This document shows positions 1 to 5,386 of a DNA stretch of 7,470 nucleotides, one piece after another. Both the position numbers and the translations under genes were made by a program. The first letter of the stretch is position 1, and each line of letters begins with the position of its first letter. Below the pieces are notes generated by a model. That model did no database searches and was not told the origin of the DNA. It saw only the letters and a list, made by a program, of their open reading frames with translations. The DNA comes from Kiritimatiellia bacterium (GTDB taxonomy: Bacteria; Verrucomicrobiota; Kiritimatiellia; RFP12; DVOR01): NCBI GenBank assembly GCA_900771325.1, contig CAAGNN010000191.1:1-7470 (forward strand), written 5' to 3'.

Positions 1-28
1 TAACGGCTGTCCGCTGGGAGCGTAGCGA

Positions 29-114
29 CCCGCCCCGGGTTGACCTCGAGGTAGGCCCGGGTTGACCCTCGACCCGGGCCTAGTTCACTTCGGACCCGGG
101 GCGGGAGGCTTTTT
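29..114 (+). terminator. Nested inverted repeats followed by T5, terminator-like
   Basis: CCCGCCCCGGGT (29-40) pairs perfectly with ACCCGGGGCGGG (94-105). Inside it, TAGGCCCGGGT (52-62) pairs perfectly with ACCCGGGCCTA (72-82) across a 9-base loop. The outer arm is followed after AGGC by TTTTT (110-114). The order of GC-rich stem then T-run fits an intrinsic terminator acting on + strand transcription arriving from upstream. The 53-base distance between the outer arms and the spacing before the T-run are not classical, and the gene it would terminate lies outside the window. Confidence 0.4.
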
Positions 115-115
115 C

Positions 116-143
116 GATAGGCGATGGGTGATAGGTGAGAAGG
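116..143. repeat. GATRGGY heptamer run in copy 1
   Basis: Directly after the T5 run, 7-mers read GATAGGC, GATGGGT, GATAGGT and then GAGAAGG. The same series occurs in copy 2 at 358-385 as AATAGGC, GATGGGT, GATAGGA, GAGAAGG. Confidence 0.7.
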
Positions 144-204
144 CTGTCGCCGGAGATGGGAAGCTCGGCCAATGGAGTGCTAGCCCCTCCGTCGCGGCAC
201 GCGA

Positions 205-239
205 GCTAACAGCTAACCGCTAACGGCTGTCCGCTGGGA
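205..239. repeat. GCTAACN heptamer run, junction of copies 1 and 2
   Basis: Successive 7-mers read GCTAACA, GCTAACC, GCTAACG, then the degenerate GCTGTCC and GCTGGGA. The period is exactly 7 and the seventh base varies. The run spans the boundary between repeat copies 1 and 2. Confidence 0.8.
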
Positions 240-249
240 GCGTAGCGAC

Positions 250-356
250 CCGCCCCGGGTTGACCTCGAGGTAGGCCCGGGTTGACCCTCGACCCGCCCC
301 GGGTTGACCCTCGACCTGGGCCTAGTTCGCCTCAGACCCGGGGCGGATGGCTTTTT
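250..356 (+). terminator. Second nested inverted repeat with T5 (copy 2)
   Basis: This is the copy 2 equivalent of the structure at 29-114. The outer arms are CCGCCCCGGGT (250-260) and ACCCGGGGCGG (336-346), 11 perfect pairs. The inner arms TAGGCCCGGGT (272-282) and ACCTGGGCCTA (314-324) pair with one G-U wobble. The 22-bp duplication lies inside the inner loop. A T5 run follows at 352-356. The outer arms and T-run are kept although the sequence between them has changed, which mildly favours selection on structure. It could help insulate ackA from read-through. Confidence 0.4.
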
Positions 357-357
357 C

Positions 358-385
358 AATAGGCGATGGGTGATAGGAGAGAAGG
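358..385. repeat. GATRGGY heptamer run in copy 2
   Basis: This is the copy 2 counterpart of 116-143: four 7-base units with two substitutions relative to copy 1, again directly after the T5 run. Confidence 0.7.
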
Positions 386-446
386 TTGTCGCCGGAGGTG
401 GCAAGCCTGCCCAATGGCTTGCCAGCCTCTCCGTCGCGGCACGCGC

Positions 447-481
447 GCTAATGGCTAACTGCTAACGGCTAACCGCTGGCG
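447..481. repeat. GCTAACN heptamer run, junction of copies 2 and 3
   Basis: Successive 7-mers read GCTAATG, GCTAACT, GCTAACG, GCTAACC and the degenerate GCTGGCG. The fixed GCTAAC core with a free seventh base is the same as at 205-239, but the free bases occur in a different order. Confidence 0.8.
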
Positions 482-503
482 AGCGTAGCGAGCCGCCCCG
501 GGT
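463..503. repeat. Truncated third repeat copy
   Basis: This stretch matches the first 40 or so bases of the unit: TAACGGCT, then GCTGG and GAGCGTAGCGA, then CCGCCCCGGGT (493-503). It differs from copies 1 and 2 by a few substitutions. The similarity stops after the left arm of the GC-rich inverted repeat, and the sequence then becomes the -35 box of the ackA promoter. The array therefore ends exactly at the promoter edge. Confidence 0.75.
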
Positions 504-505
504 TT

Positions 506-534
506 TTGACAGGCGGGGGGAAAGGCGCTATACT
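506..534 (+). promoter_or_regulatory. Near-consensus sigma70 promoter for ackA
   Basis: A perfect -35 box TTGACA (506-511) lies 17 bp before TATACT (529-534), which matches the -10 consensus in 5 of 6 positions. This is the optimal spacing for a housekeeping sigma factor. Transcription would be expected to start near 541, giving a leader of about 33 bases with the Shine-Dalgarno site in it. The promoter begins three bases after the truncated repeat copy ends. I saw no equally good promoter further down, so it may serve the whole gene run. Confidence 0.85.
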
Positions 535-560
535 GTGTGCACTTTACTCATCCTATAGTT

Positions 561-566
561 AAGGAG
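561..566 (+). promoter_or_regulatory. Ribosome binding site of ackA
   Basis: AAGGAG lies 7 bases before the ATG at 574. It fixes that start. Confidence 0.85.
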
Positions 567-573
567 TTGGAAG

Positions 574-1782
574 ATGGCAGTTCGGCATGTTTTGGTTGTC
601 AATGCAGGCAGCAGTTCGTTGAAGTTTATGCTCTTTGATATGGCTAACGAGCAGATGTTGGCCAAGGGGCAGGTGGAGCGTATCGGGATTGGGAACTCGC
701 TCTTTTCGTACACGAATGCGGCTTTCTCGGAGAAGCAGTCGCCTTGCGAGGCGCCGGATCACACGGCGGCGGTGCAGTTGGTCTGTAATGCGTTGATTGA
801 CCCGGCGAAGGGGGCTTGCCTGAAGAGCCTGGACGAGATTGACGCGGTGGGCCATCGCGTGGTGCACGGCGGCGAGCGCTTCTCGGGCTCGGTGATTGTG
901 ACGCCGGAGGTGGTCGATGCGTTGACGGCGATGATCCCGCTGGCACCGCTACACAATCCGGCCGGGTTGCAGGGGATTGCCGGGTGCGAGAAGGTGTTGG
1001 CCAACGCCAAGCACGTGGCGGTCTTTGATACGGCCTTCCACCAGACGATGCCTGAGGAGAGCTACCTCTACGGTCTGCCCAAGGAGCTGCACGAGAAGCT
1101 GGGCGTGCGCAAGTATGGCTTCCACGGCACGAGCCACAAGTTCGTGACGCAGCGCGCGGCGGAGGTGTTGGGCAAGCCGTTGGACGAGGTGAACCTCGTC
1201 ACCTGCCACCTGGGGAACGGCTCGTCGATTACGGCGGTAAAGGGGGGCAAGTGCTGGGATACGTCGATGGGGATGACACCGCTCGCGGGCGTGATGATGG
1301 GGACGCGCTCGGGCGACATTGACCCGGCGGTGGTGCTCTATCTCCTGAAGAACGGCTACACGGCCGAGCAGGTCGATGCGCTGATGAACAAGCAGGGCGG
1401 CGTGTTGGCCCTGGGCGGCACGGGGTCGAGCGATATGCGCGATCTGTGCTCGGCGATTGTCGATGGCTCGGAGGCGGCGAAGACCGCGATGGCGCGCCTG
1501 GTGCACTCGTATGCGATGTATGTGGGCGGCTATGTGGCCTTGCTCGGGCACGTGGATGCCATCATCCTCACCGGCGGCATCGGCGAGAACTCCTGGGAGA
1601 CGCGCGAAGCGTTCCTGAAGGCGATCTCGGGCCTGGGCATCACCTTCGATGCGGAGCTCAACCGCAAGGTGCGCGGGGTGGAGGCCACGCTCTCGCTGGC
1701 CGATTCCAAGATCCCCGTCATCGTGTTGCCGACGAATGAGGAGCTGATGATCGCGCGCGAGACCTTCGCGCTCTTGGCCTAA
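574..1782 (+). CDS. ackA: Acetate kinase
   Basis: This 402-residue cytoplasmic enzyme has the usual family length. It interconverts acetate plus ATP with acetyl phosphate plus ADP; in fermenting bacteria it normally runs toward ATP and acetate after phosphotransacetylase. The family signatures are in order: NAGSSSLKF (10-18), GHRVVHGG (93-100), PLHNP (125-129), FDTAFH (151-156), FHGTSH (183-188), HLGNGSS (212-218), the phosphate-loop region around GTRSGDIDP (243-251), TGGIGENS (333-340) and TNEE (387-390). Residues matching the known catalytic set of the Methanosarcina enzyme are present: N10, R95, H127, D152, H184, R245 and E389. The start is set by AAGGAG at 561-566. It is the first gene after the strong promoter. 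No pta gene lies next to it in the window, and an upstream pta is unlikely to be close given the repeat array. Confidence 0.97.
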   Translation: MAVRHVLVVNAGSSSLKFMLFDMANEQMLAKGQVERIGIGNSLFSYTNAAFSEKQSPCEAPDHTAAVQLVCNALIDPAKGACLKSLDEIDAVGHRVVHGGERFSGSVIVTPEVVDALTAMIPLAPLHNPAGLQGIAGCEKVLANAKHVAVFDTAFHQTMPEESYLYGLPKELHEKLGVRKYGFHGTSHKFVTQRAAEVLGKPLDEVNLVTCHLGNGSSITAVKGGKCWDTSMGMTPLAGVMMGTRSGDIDPAVVLYLLKNGYTAEQVDALMNKQGGVLALGGTGSSDMRDLCSAIVDGSEAAKTAMARLVHSYAMYVGGYVALLGHVDAIILTGGIGENSWETREAFLKAISGLGITFDAELNRKVRGVEATLSLADSKIPVIVLPTNEELMIARETFALLA

Positions 1783-1795
1783 CTTGGGCCAGACT

Positions 1796-1842
1796 CCGGG
1801 CTTCGGGCACGGCCGCTGAAGTTGGTGGTGCCTGAGGCCCGG
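1796..1842 (+). promoter_or_regulatory. 15-bp hairpin between ackA and the glycosyltransferase gene
   Basis: CCGGGCTTCGGGCAC (1796-1810) pairs with GTGCCTGAGGCCCGG (1828-1842) along all 15 positions, with 13 Watson-Crick pairs and two G-U wobbles, around a 17-base loop. It begins 13 bases after the ackA stop and ends one base before the next gene's Shine-Dalgarno site (GGAAGG, 1844-1849). No T-run follows, so it is not a standard intrinsic terminator. It could slow or terminate transcription with Rho, protect the 3' end of the ackA message, or affect translation of the downstream gene. The wobbles give RNA pairing on the + strand, which favours a role in the + transcript. Confidence 0.6.
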
Positions 1843-1843
1843 C

Positions 1844-1849
1844 GGAAGG
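1844..1849 (+). promoter_or_regulatory. Ribosome binding site of the glycosyltransferase gene
   Basis: GGAAGG lies 4 bases before the ATG at 1854, which is short spacing. It sits at the foot of the 1796-1842 hairpin. Confidence 0.5.
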
Positions 1850-1853
1850 CTGT

Positions 1854-2999
1854 ATGCGGATCCTCTTCGACCTTCGCACCCTTGACCAATTGCCGCGGAC
1901 CGTCAGGCACTACCTGGCGGCCGTGGTGGATAGTTTTCTGCCGGCGATGGCACCGGGGGACGAGGTGACGGTGTTAATGGCGAAGGGGGCGCTGCGGCCC
2001 TTCCAGCAGATTGAACAGCGCTCGGTGGCCTACCTGGAGGCCGAGCACTCGGCGCGGAGTGCGGCCGGGGCGTGGGAGCTGCAGGGGCTGGTGGCGGTGC
2101 GGGGGGTGGAGGTCTACTGCTCGGCCGATCCGCTGATGCGGCCGCCGGGGCCGGTGAAGGGGCGCGCGGTGAAGGTGATCTTCGCGGTGGAGGAGCTGCA
2201 GCGCTTTCTGGGAGCGCGGCGCTTTTCGTGGCGCGAGCGGTTGCGGTGGCACTTTGTGGCGCGGCCGCGGCTCTTGGCGGCCGATGCGTTGCTGTGCCCG
2301 AGCCACGCGCTGGCGGTGCGGTTGATTGCTTACGCGGGGTGGGGGGCGCGGCGGCGGACGCGGGTGGTGGCCAATGGGGTGCACCCGATCTTCCGGCGGC
2401 ACAGCGAGGAGGAGGTGCTGGCGGTGCGGCGGCGGTGGTTGGTGCCGCGGCGGTATGTGCTGATGGTGGAGACGGCGGGGACGGCGGATTGCCTGGAGGT
2501 GCCGTTGCGGGCGCTGGCGCAGAATGAAGAGGTCTCCTCGGTGACCTGTATTGTGGTGGGGCGCAAGGGGTTGCCGGCGGCGCTGCGCGAGGCTATCCGC
2601 GAGTGTCATCTAGAGGGAATGGTGCGCTTTTTGCCGATTGACGAGGTGCCGGCGGTGGATTTGGCCGCGCTGATGAGCGGGGCGGTGGCGCTCTTTGAGC
2701 CGGTGCGCGAGACCGATTTCCGTCCGACGATTGCGCAGGCCTTGGCGTGCGGTACGCCGGTGATTTGCGCGGCCGGGGCCTCAAATAAGGAGCTCTTTGG
2801 CAACGCGGTCCTGCGCGTTCACCCCACCGATCCGGCGGAGTGGGCGAAGGCCTTCTCGGCGGTCACGCTTTCGACGGCGCTCTGTGAGCGGTTGGCGCGG
2901 CGAGCGCAGGAGCAGATGGCCGAGCGGACATGGACGGCTACGGCCAAGGCCCTCTTTGCCGTGGGGCGGGAGTTGTGCGGAGAGGAGGCGCGGGCGTGA
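1854..2999 (+). CDS. GT4-like glycosyltransferase (GT-B fold), altered active-site motif
   Basis: This 381-residue protein looks like a family 4 glycosyltransferase, cytoplasmic or membrane-associated, moving a sugar from a nucleotide donor to an unknown acceptor. The N-terminal half (about 1-165) is divergent and opens with MRILFDLR. The central CPSHALAVRL (148-157) and VVANGVHPIF (171-180) match the conserved start of the second Rossmann domain. The C-terminal block QALACGTPVI (295-304) is the typical donor-binding segment. The usual E-x7-E pair is not intact: the second glutamate is Q295, and the residue eight before it is T287 with E286 one place off. Activity or donor type may therefore be unusual. 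No signal peptide or membrane segment is evident. The stop overlaps the next start by four bases (GTGA). Leucine codons are mostly CTG or TTG. The acceptor cannot be told from the sequence. Confidence 0.8.
   Translation: MRILFDLRTLDQLPRTVRHYLAAVVDSFLPAMAPGDEVTVLMAKGALRPFQQIEQRSVAYLEAEHSARSAAGAWELQGLVAVRGVEVYCSADPLMRPPGPVKGRAVKVIFAVEELQRFLGARRFSWRERLRWHFVARPRLLAADALLCPSHALAVRLIAYAGWGARRRTRVVANGVHPIFRRHSEEEVLAVRRRWLVPRRYVLMVETAGTADCLEVPLRALAQNEEVSSVTCIVVGRKGLPAALREAIRECHLEGMVRFLPIDEVPAVDLAALMSGAVALFEPVRETDFRPTIAQALACGTPVICAAGASNKELFGNAVLRVHPTDPAEWAKAFSAVTLSTALCERLARRAQEQMAERTWTATAKALFAVGRELCGEEARA
2983..2988 (+). promoter_or_regulatory. Ribosome binding site that sets the GTG start of tadA
   Basis: A perfect AGGAGG lies 7 bases before GTG at 2996. 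An ATG in the same frame at 2930 has no such site and would add 22 residues overlapping the preceding gene, so GTG is the better start. Confidence 0.85.
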
Positions 3000-3532
3000 C
3001 CGAGGGCGAGCGGCGGTTTCACGAGCACTTTATGCGCCTGGCGATGCGCGAGGCGGAGGCTTCGGCGGCTGCCGGCGAGGTGCCGTGCGGGTGCGTGATT
3101 GTGCAGCTGCCGGAGGGGTGTCTGGAGCCGGGGGTGGCCAAGCCGCGGCCGATTGAGGACATTTTGGAAGCGCGCGTTATCGCCCGGGGCCATAACCAGA
3201 CCGAGCTGTTGCGCGACCCCACGGCCCATGCCGAGATGATTGCGATTACGGCTGCGGCCGAGGCGGTGGGCGATTGGCGCTTGGGCCGCGTGGCGGTCTA
3301 TGTCACCAAGGAGCCGTGCCCGATGTGCGCGGGGGCGTTGGTGTGGGCGCGCGCGGCGATGGTGGTGTGGGGGCTGAACGATTTGGAGCGCGGAGGAGAG
3401 GGCGCTTTTGGTATACTCTCCAGCAACCGGCTCAACCACCGCCCCAGGCTGCTCCCCGGCATCCTGGAAGCGGAGTGCCGGGCGCAGTTTACGGACTTTT
3501 TTAGCGAACGCAGGAAGGAAAACCGCCGATGA
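2996..3532 (+). CDS. tadA: tRNA-specific adenosine deaminase TadA, with an internal insertion
   Basis: This 178-residue zinc deaminase should convert A34 to inosine in the anticodon of tRNA-Arg(ACG), which is essential for decoding CGN codons in most bacteria. The signature DPTAHAE (74-80) and EPCPMC (106-111) give zinc ligands H78, C108, C111 and proton-shuttle E80. N67 in GHN matches the conserved tRNA/substrate-side asparagine. The C-terminal part with NH (146-147) and FTDFFSERR (165-173) follows TadA rather than guanine or cytosine deaminases. Compared with E. coli TadA there are about 20 extra residues (38-60) between the strand VPCGCVIVQ and VIARGHN. The start is GTG, overlapping the glycosyltransferase stop as GTGA, and the stop overlaps the next start as ATGA, so translation is probably coupled on both sides. 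The main alternative is a related CDA-fold nucleoside or base deaminase, which is less likely. Confidence 0.9.
   Translation: MTEGERRFHEHFMRLAMREAEASAAAGEVPCGCVIVQLPEGCLEPGVAKPRPIEDILEARVIARGHNQTELLRDPTAHAEMIAITAAAEAVGDWRLGRVAVYVTKEPCPMCAGALVWARAAMVVWGLNDLERGGEGAFGILSSNRLNHRPRLLPGILEAECRAQFTDFFSERRKENRR
3512..3519 (+). promoter_or_regulatory. Ribosome binding site of the solute-binding protein gene
   Basis: AGGAAGGA inside the end of tadA lies 9 bases before ATG at 3529. It supports this start over the in-frame ATG at 3538, which would be too far away. Confidence 0.7.
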
Positions 3533-5367
3533 AACGAATGACTTGGATGCTCTGTGCGTGGATCTGTGCGTGGGCCGTGGCCGCCCACGCGGAGCGGTTG
3601 CCCGGGCCGGACTACCGCGAGGGGCCCGACCCCGACGCTTCGCCTTACGCGCAGCCGGGCGGGACGCTGAACTACGCCGGGCACAATCCGCCCAAGAGCC
3701 TCAATGCCTACCTCGACAACAACACCTTCTCGATGATGATCTTCGGGATGCTCTATCCCACGATGCTGGCGATTGACAGCCGCACCGGCGACTACGGTCC
3801 GAGCCTAGCCGACTGGTGGGAGATTAGCGAGGACAAGCTCTCCTATACCTTCCACATCGACGCGCGCGCCAAGTGGAGCGACGGTTCGCCCGTCACCGCG
3901 CACGATGTCAAGGCAACCTTCGATGCCGTGATGGCCCCCAAGAGCCTCTCGGGCCAGTATAAGGTTCTCTTCGCCGCGCTGGAGAGCCCGGAGGTGCTCG
4001 ATGAGCGGACCATTCGCTTCCCCTGCAAGGAGGTCCACTGGCGCAACCTCAACTGCCTGGGTGGCTCGCTCAACATTATGCCCAAGAAGCTGCTGGACGC
4101 AGCCAAGGAGAAGTGCCGCCGTGAGGGGAAGGACGAAGCGCTCTACTTCAACGAGATCAACTTCGACCTACCCATCGTCGGCGGCCCGTATGTTATCGCC
4201 GAGCATAAGGAAGGCCTGAGCATCACGCTCAAGCGGCGGCCGGATTGGTGGTGCTTCTCCACCCCCGGCGGGCGCGGGGTCTATAACTTCGACCAGATTA
4301 AGATCCGCTTCTTTATGGACCAGAACAACGCCTACGAGGCCTTCAAGAAGGGCGATGTGGACGTCTTTGCGGTCTATTCCGCGCGGGTGTGGAACACCGA
4401 GAGCGTGGGCGAGCGCTTCGAGAAGAACTGGGTGGTCAAGCAGAATGTACACAACCACGAGCCGATTGGCTTCCAGGGGCTGGTGATGAATATGCGCCGC
4501 GCGCCCTACGACGACCTGCGCGTGCGCAAGGCCCTCACCCACCTCTTCGACCGCCGCCGGATGGTGCGCGACCTGATGTATAACGCTTACTTTATGATCC
4601 GTTCCTACTGCTCGGACCTTTACGACGCGGCCCACCCCTGCGAGACCCCGCTCTTTGAGTACGACCCCGACGAGGCTATGCGCCTCTTCACCGAGGCCGG
4701 CTTCAAGCTCAACCCGCAGACCGGCAAGCTCGAGCGCGACGGGCAGCCCTTCGTGGTGCGCATCCTCACCCGCTCGGCGAATGACGCCACCTACTTGGCC
4801 CTTTACAAGGAATCCCTCGAGCGCCTGGGCATCGGCCTGGAGATTACGCAGAAAGACTTCGCCACCTGGATGCGCGAGGTGGGCAACTACAACTTCGACA
4901 TCACTGTCTCGGCTTTCTCCGGTTCGCTCTTCCGCGATCCTGAGGCGATGTGGAGTTCGCGCTACGTCGATGAACCCAACGGTGTCAACCACTCCGGCTT
5001 CAAGAACACCAAGGTCGACGACCTCATTGAGGCGCAGAAGACCGAGTTCTCCGCCGCCAAGCGCAACGACATTATGCGTGAGATCGATCAGGAGATCACC
5101 CACGCCGTGCCCTACATCCTCTCTTGGAACACCGACTCCACCCGTCTGCTCTACTGGAACAAGTTCGGCACCCCCAACTCCATCCTCGGCAAGTATGGCG
5201 ACGAGCTCTCCGTGCCGACCTATTGGTGGTTCGATGCTGACTCCGCCCGCGAACTCGAGCAGGCGATGAAGGAGAAGCTCCCCCTCCCCGGCCGCACCCT
5301 GGAGGTCTACTACGACGAGGTCACCGACCCCGTCCACACCCCCGGCGACGGCTGCCAGAGCCACTAG
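3529..5367 (+). CDS. YejA-like family 5 extracellular solute-binding protein
   Basis: This 612-residue exported protein belongs to SBP_bac_5, the peptide-binding component of ABC importers. Residues 1-21 form a signal peptide: KR, a hydrophobic stretch rich in W, C and A, then AHA before E22. The cysteines at 9 and 13 are inside the hydrophobic core and not in a lipobox, so secretion to the periplasm as a soluble protein is likely. The mature part has GGTLNYAG (44-51), the family segment KWSDGSPVTAHDVKATFDAV (115-134), GGPYVI (218-223), RPDWW (237-241) followed by RGVYNFDQIKIRFF, EAFKKGDVDV (270-279) and VRKALTHLFD (332-341). The RG.YNFD.I pattern and the RSY segment (358-360) resemble YejA (microcin C/oligopeptide uptake) more than OppA or DppA; this is from memory of the family. 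No permease or ATPase gene follows, so the transporter partners must be elsewhere. The true ligand is unknown. Confidence 0.88.
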   Translation: MKRMTWMLCAWICAWAVAAHAERLPGPDYREGPDPDASPYAQPGGTLNYAGHNPPKSLNAYLDNNTFSMMIFGMLYPTMLAIDSRTGDYGPSLADWWEISEDKLSYTFHIDARAKWSDGSPVTAHDVKATFDAVMAPKSLSGQYKVLFAALESPEVLDERTIRFPCKEVHWRNLNCLGGSLNIMPKKLLDAAKEKCRREGKDEALYFNEINFDLPIVGGPYVIAEHKEGLSITLKRRPDWWCFSTPGGRGVYNFDQIKIRFFMDQNNAYEAFKKGDVDVFAVYSARVWNTESVGERFEKNWVVKQNVHNHEPIGFQGLVMNMRRAPYDDLRVRKALTHLFDRRRMVRDLMYNAYFMIRSYCSDLYDAAHPCETPLFEYDPDEAMRLFTEAGFKLNPQTGKLERDGQPFVVRILTRSANDATYLALYKESLERLGIGLEITQKDFATWMREVGNYNFDITVSAFSGSLFRDPEAMWSSRYVDEPNGVNHSGFKNTKVDDLIEAQKTEFSAAKRNDIMREIDQEITHAVPYILSWNTDSTRLLYWNKFGTPNSILGKYGDELSVPTYWWFDADSARELEQAMKEKLPLPGRTLEVYYDEVTDPVHTPGDGCQSH

Positions 5368-5374
5368 TTCCCCC

Positions 5375-5380
5375 GAGAGA
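5375..5380 (+). promoter_or_regulatory. Weak ribosome binding site of parC
   Basis: GAGAGA lies 6 bases before the ATG at 5387 and is only a partial match to the Shine-Dalgarno consensus. No promoter is visible in the 19-bp gap, so parC is probably read through from upstream or from a promoter within the preceding gene. Confidence 0.4.
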
Positions 5381-5386
5381 CCTTCT

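Larger units (their letters stand above)
1..220. repeat. Long intergenic repeat unit, copy 1 (220 bp)
   Basis: The first 75 bases of this unit recur exactly at 221-295, and the rest recurs with scattered substitutions. From the start the unit holds: the tail of a GCTAACN heptamer run, nested GC-rich inverted repeats (29-105), a T5 run (110-114), a GATRGGY heptamer run (116-143), a more variable stretch (about 144-190), a conserved block (CTCCGTCGCGGCACGCG, 187-203), and a new GCTAACN run leading into the next copy. The unit begins mid-heptamer at base 1, so the array probably extends upstream of the window. There are no spacers and no credible coding sequence. The repeat is seen directly. Its family and role are unknown to me. 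Confidence 0.9.
221..462. repeat. Long intergenic repeat unit, copy 2 (242 bp)
   Basis: This is the second tandem copy of the unit at 1-220. It is longer by 22 bp because the piece reading CCCCGGGTTGACCCTCGACC, with flanking bases, occurs twice in a row around 294-316. No other length change is needed to align the copies. The central part (about 380-430) differs most from copy 1. Here it forms a perfect 9-bp inverted repeat, TGGCAAGCC (399-407) with GGCTTGCCA (416-424), which copy 1 lacks, so that small hairpin is not a conserved part of the unit. Confidence 0.9.

Noticed and set aside
213..404. 63-residue minus-strand frame in the repeat array
   Set aside because: It falls within the tandem repeats and crosses the 22-bp duplication, which is not a multiple of three, so the frame is not kept between copies. 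It has low complexity and no good start context.
1..503. CRISPR array
   Set aside because: The repeats are long, directly adjacent and contain internal palindromes. There are no unique spacers of regular length and no cas genes.
1796..1853. Canonical intrinsic terminator after ackA
   Set aside because: The stem is strong, but no T-run follows its 3' arm on the + strand. It is kept only as a hairpin of unknown role.
2072..2527. Gly/Ala-rich + strand frame inside the glycosyltransferase gene
   Set aside because: It is a by-product of G-rich third positions in the real frame; low complexity and no Shine-Dalgarno site of its own that would matter.
2930..2995. Upstream ATG start for tadA
   Set aside because: The added residues do not resemble TadA and overlap the glycosyltransferase coding sequence. 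The GTG at 2996 has a perfect AGGAGG at the right distance and a GTGA overlap.
3529..3591. Lipoprotein signal on the binding protein
   Set aside because: The cysteines at residues 9 and 13 lack the small residues of a lipobox before them, and a better signal peptidase I site (AHA before E22) is present.
4168..5364. 398-residue open frame on the minus strand
   Set aside because: It is a shadow of the solute-binding protein gene, with the same G-starting codon bias and no family motif or sensible gene context.
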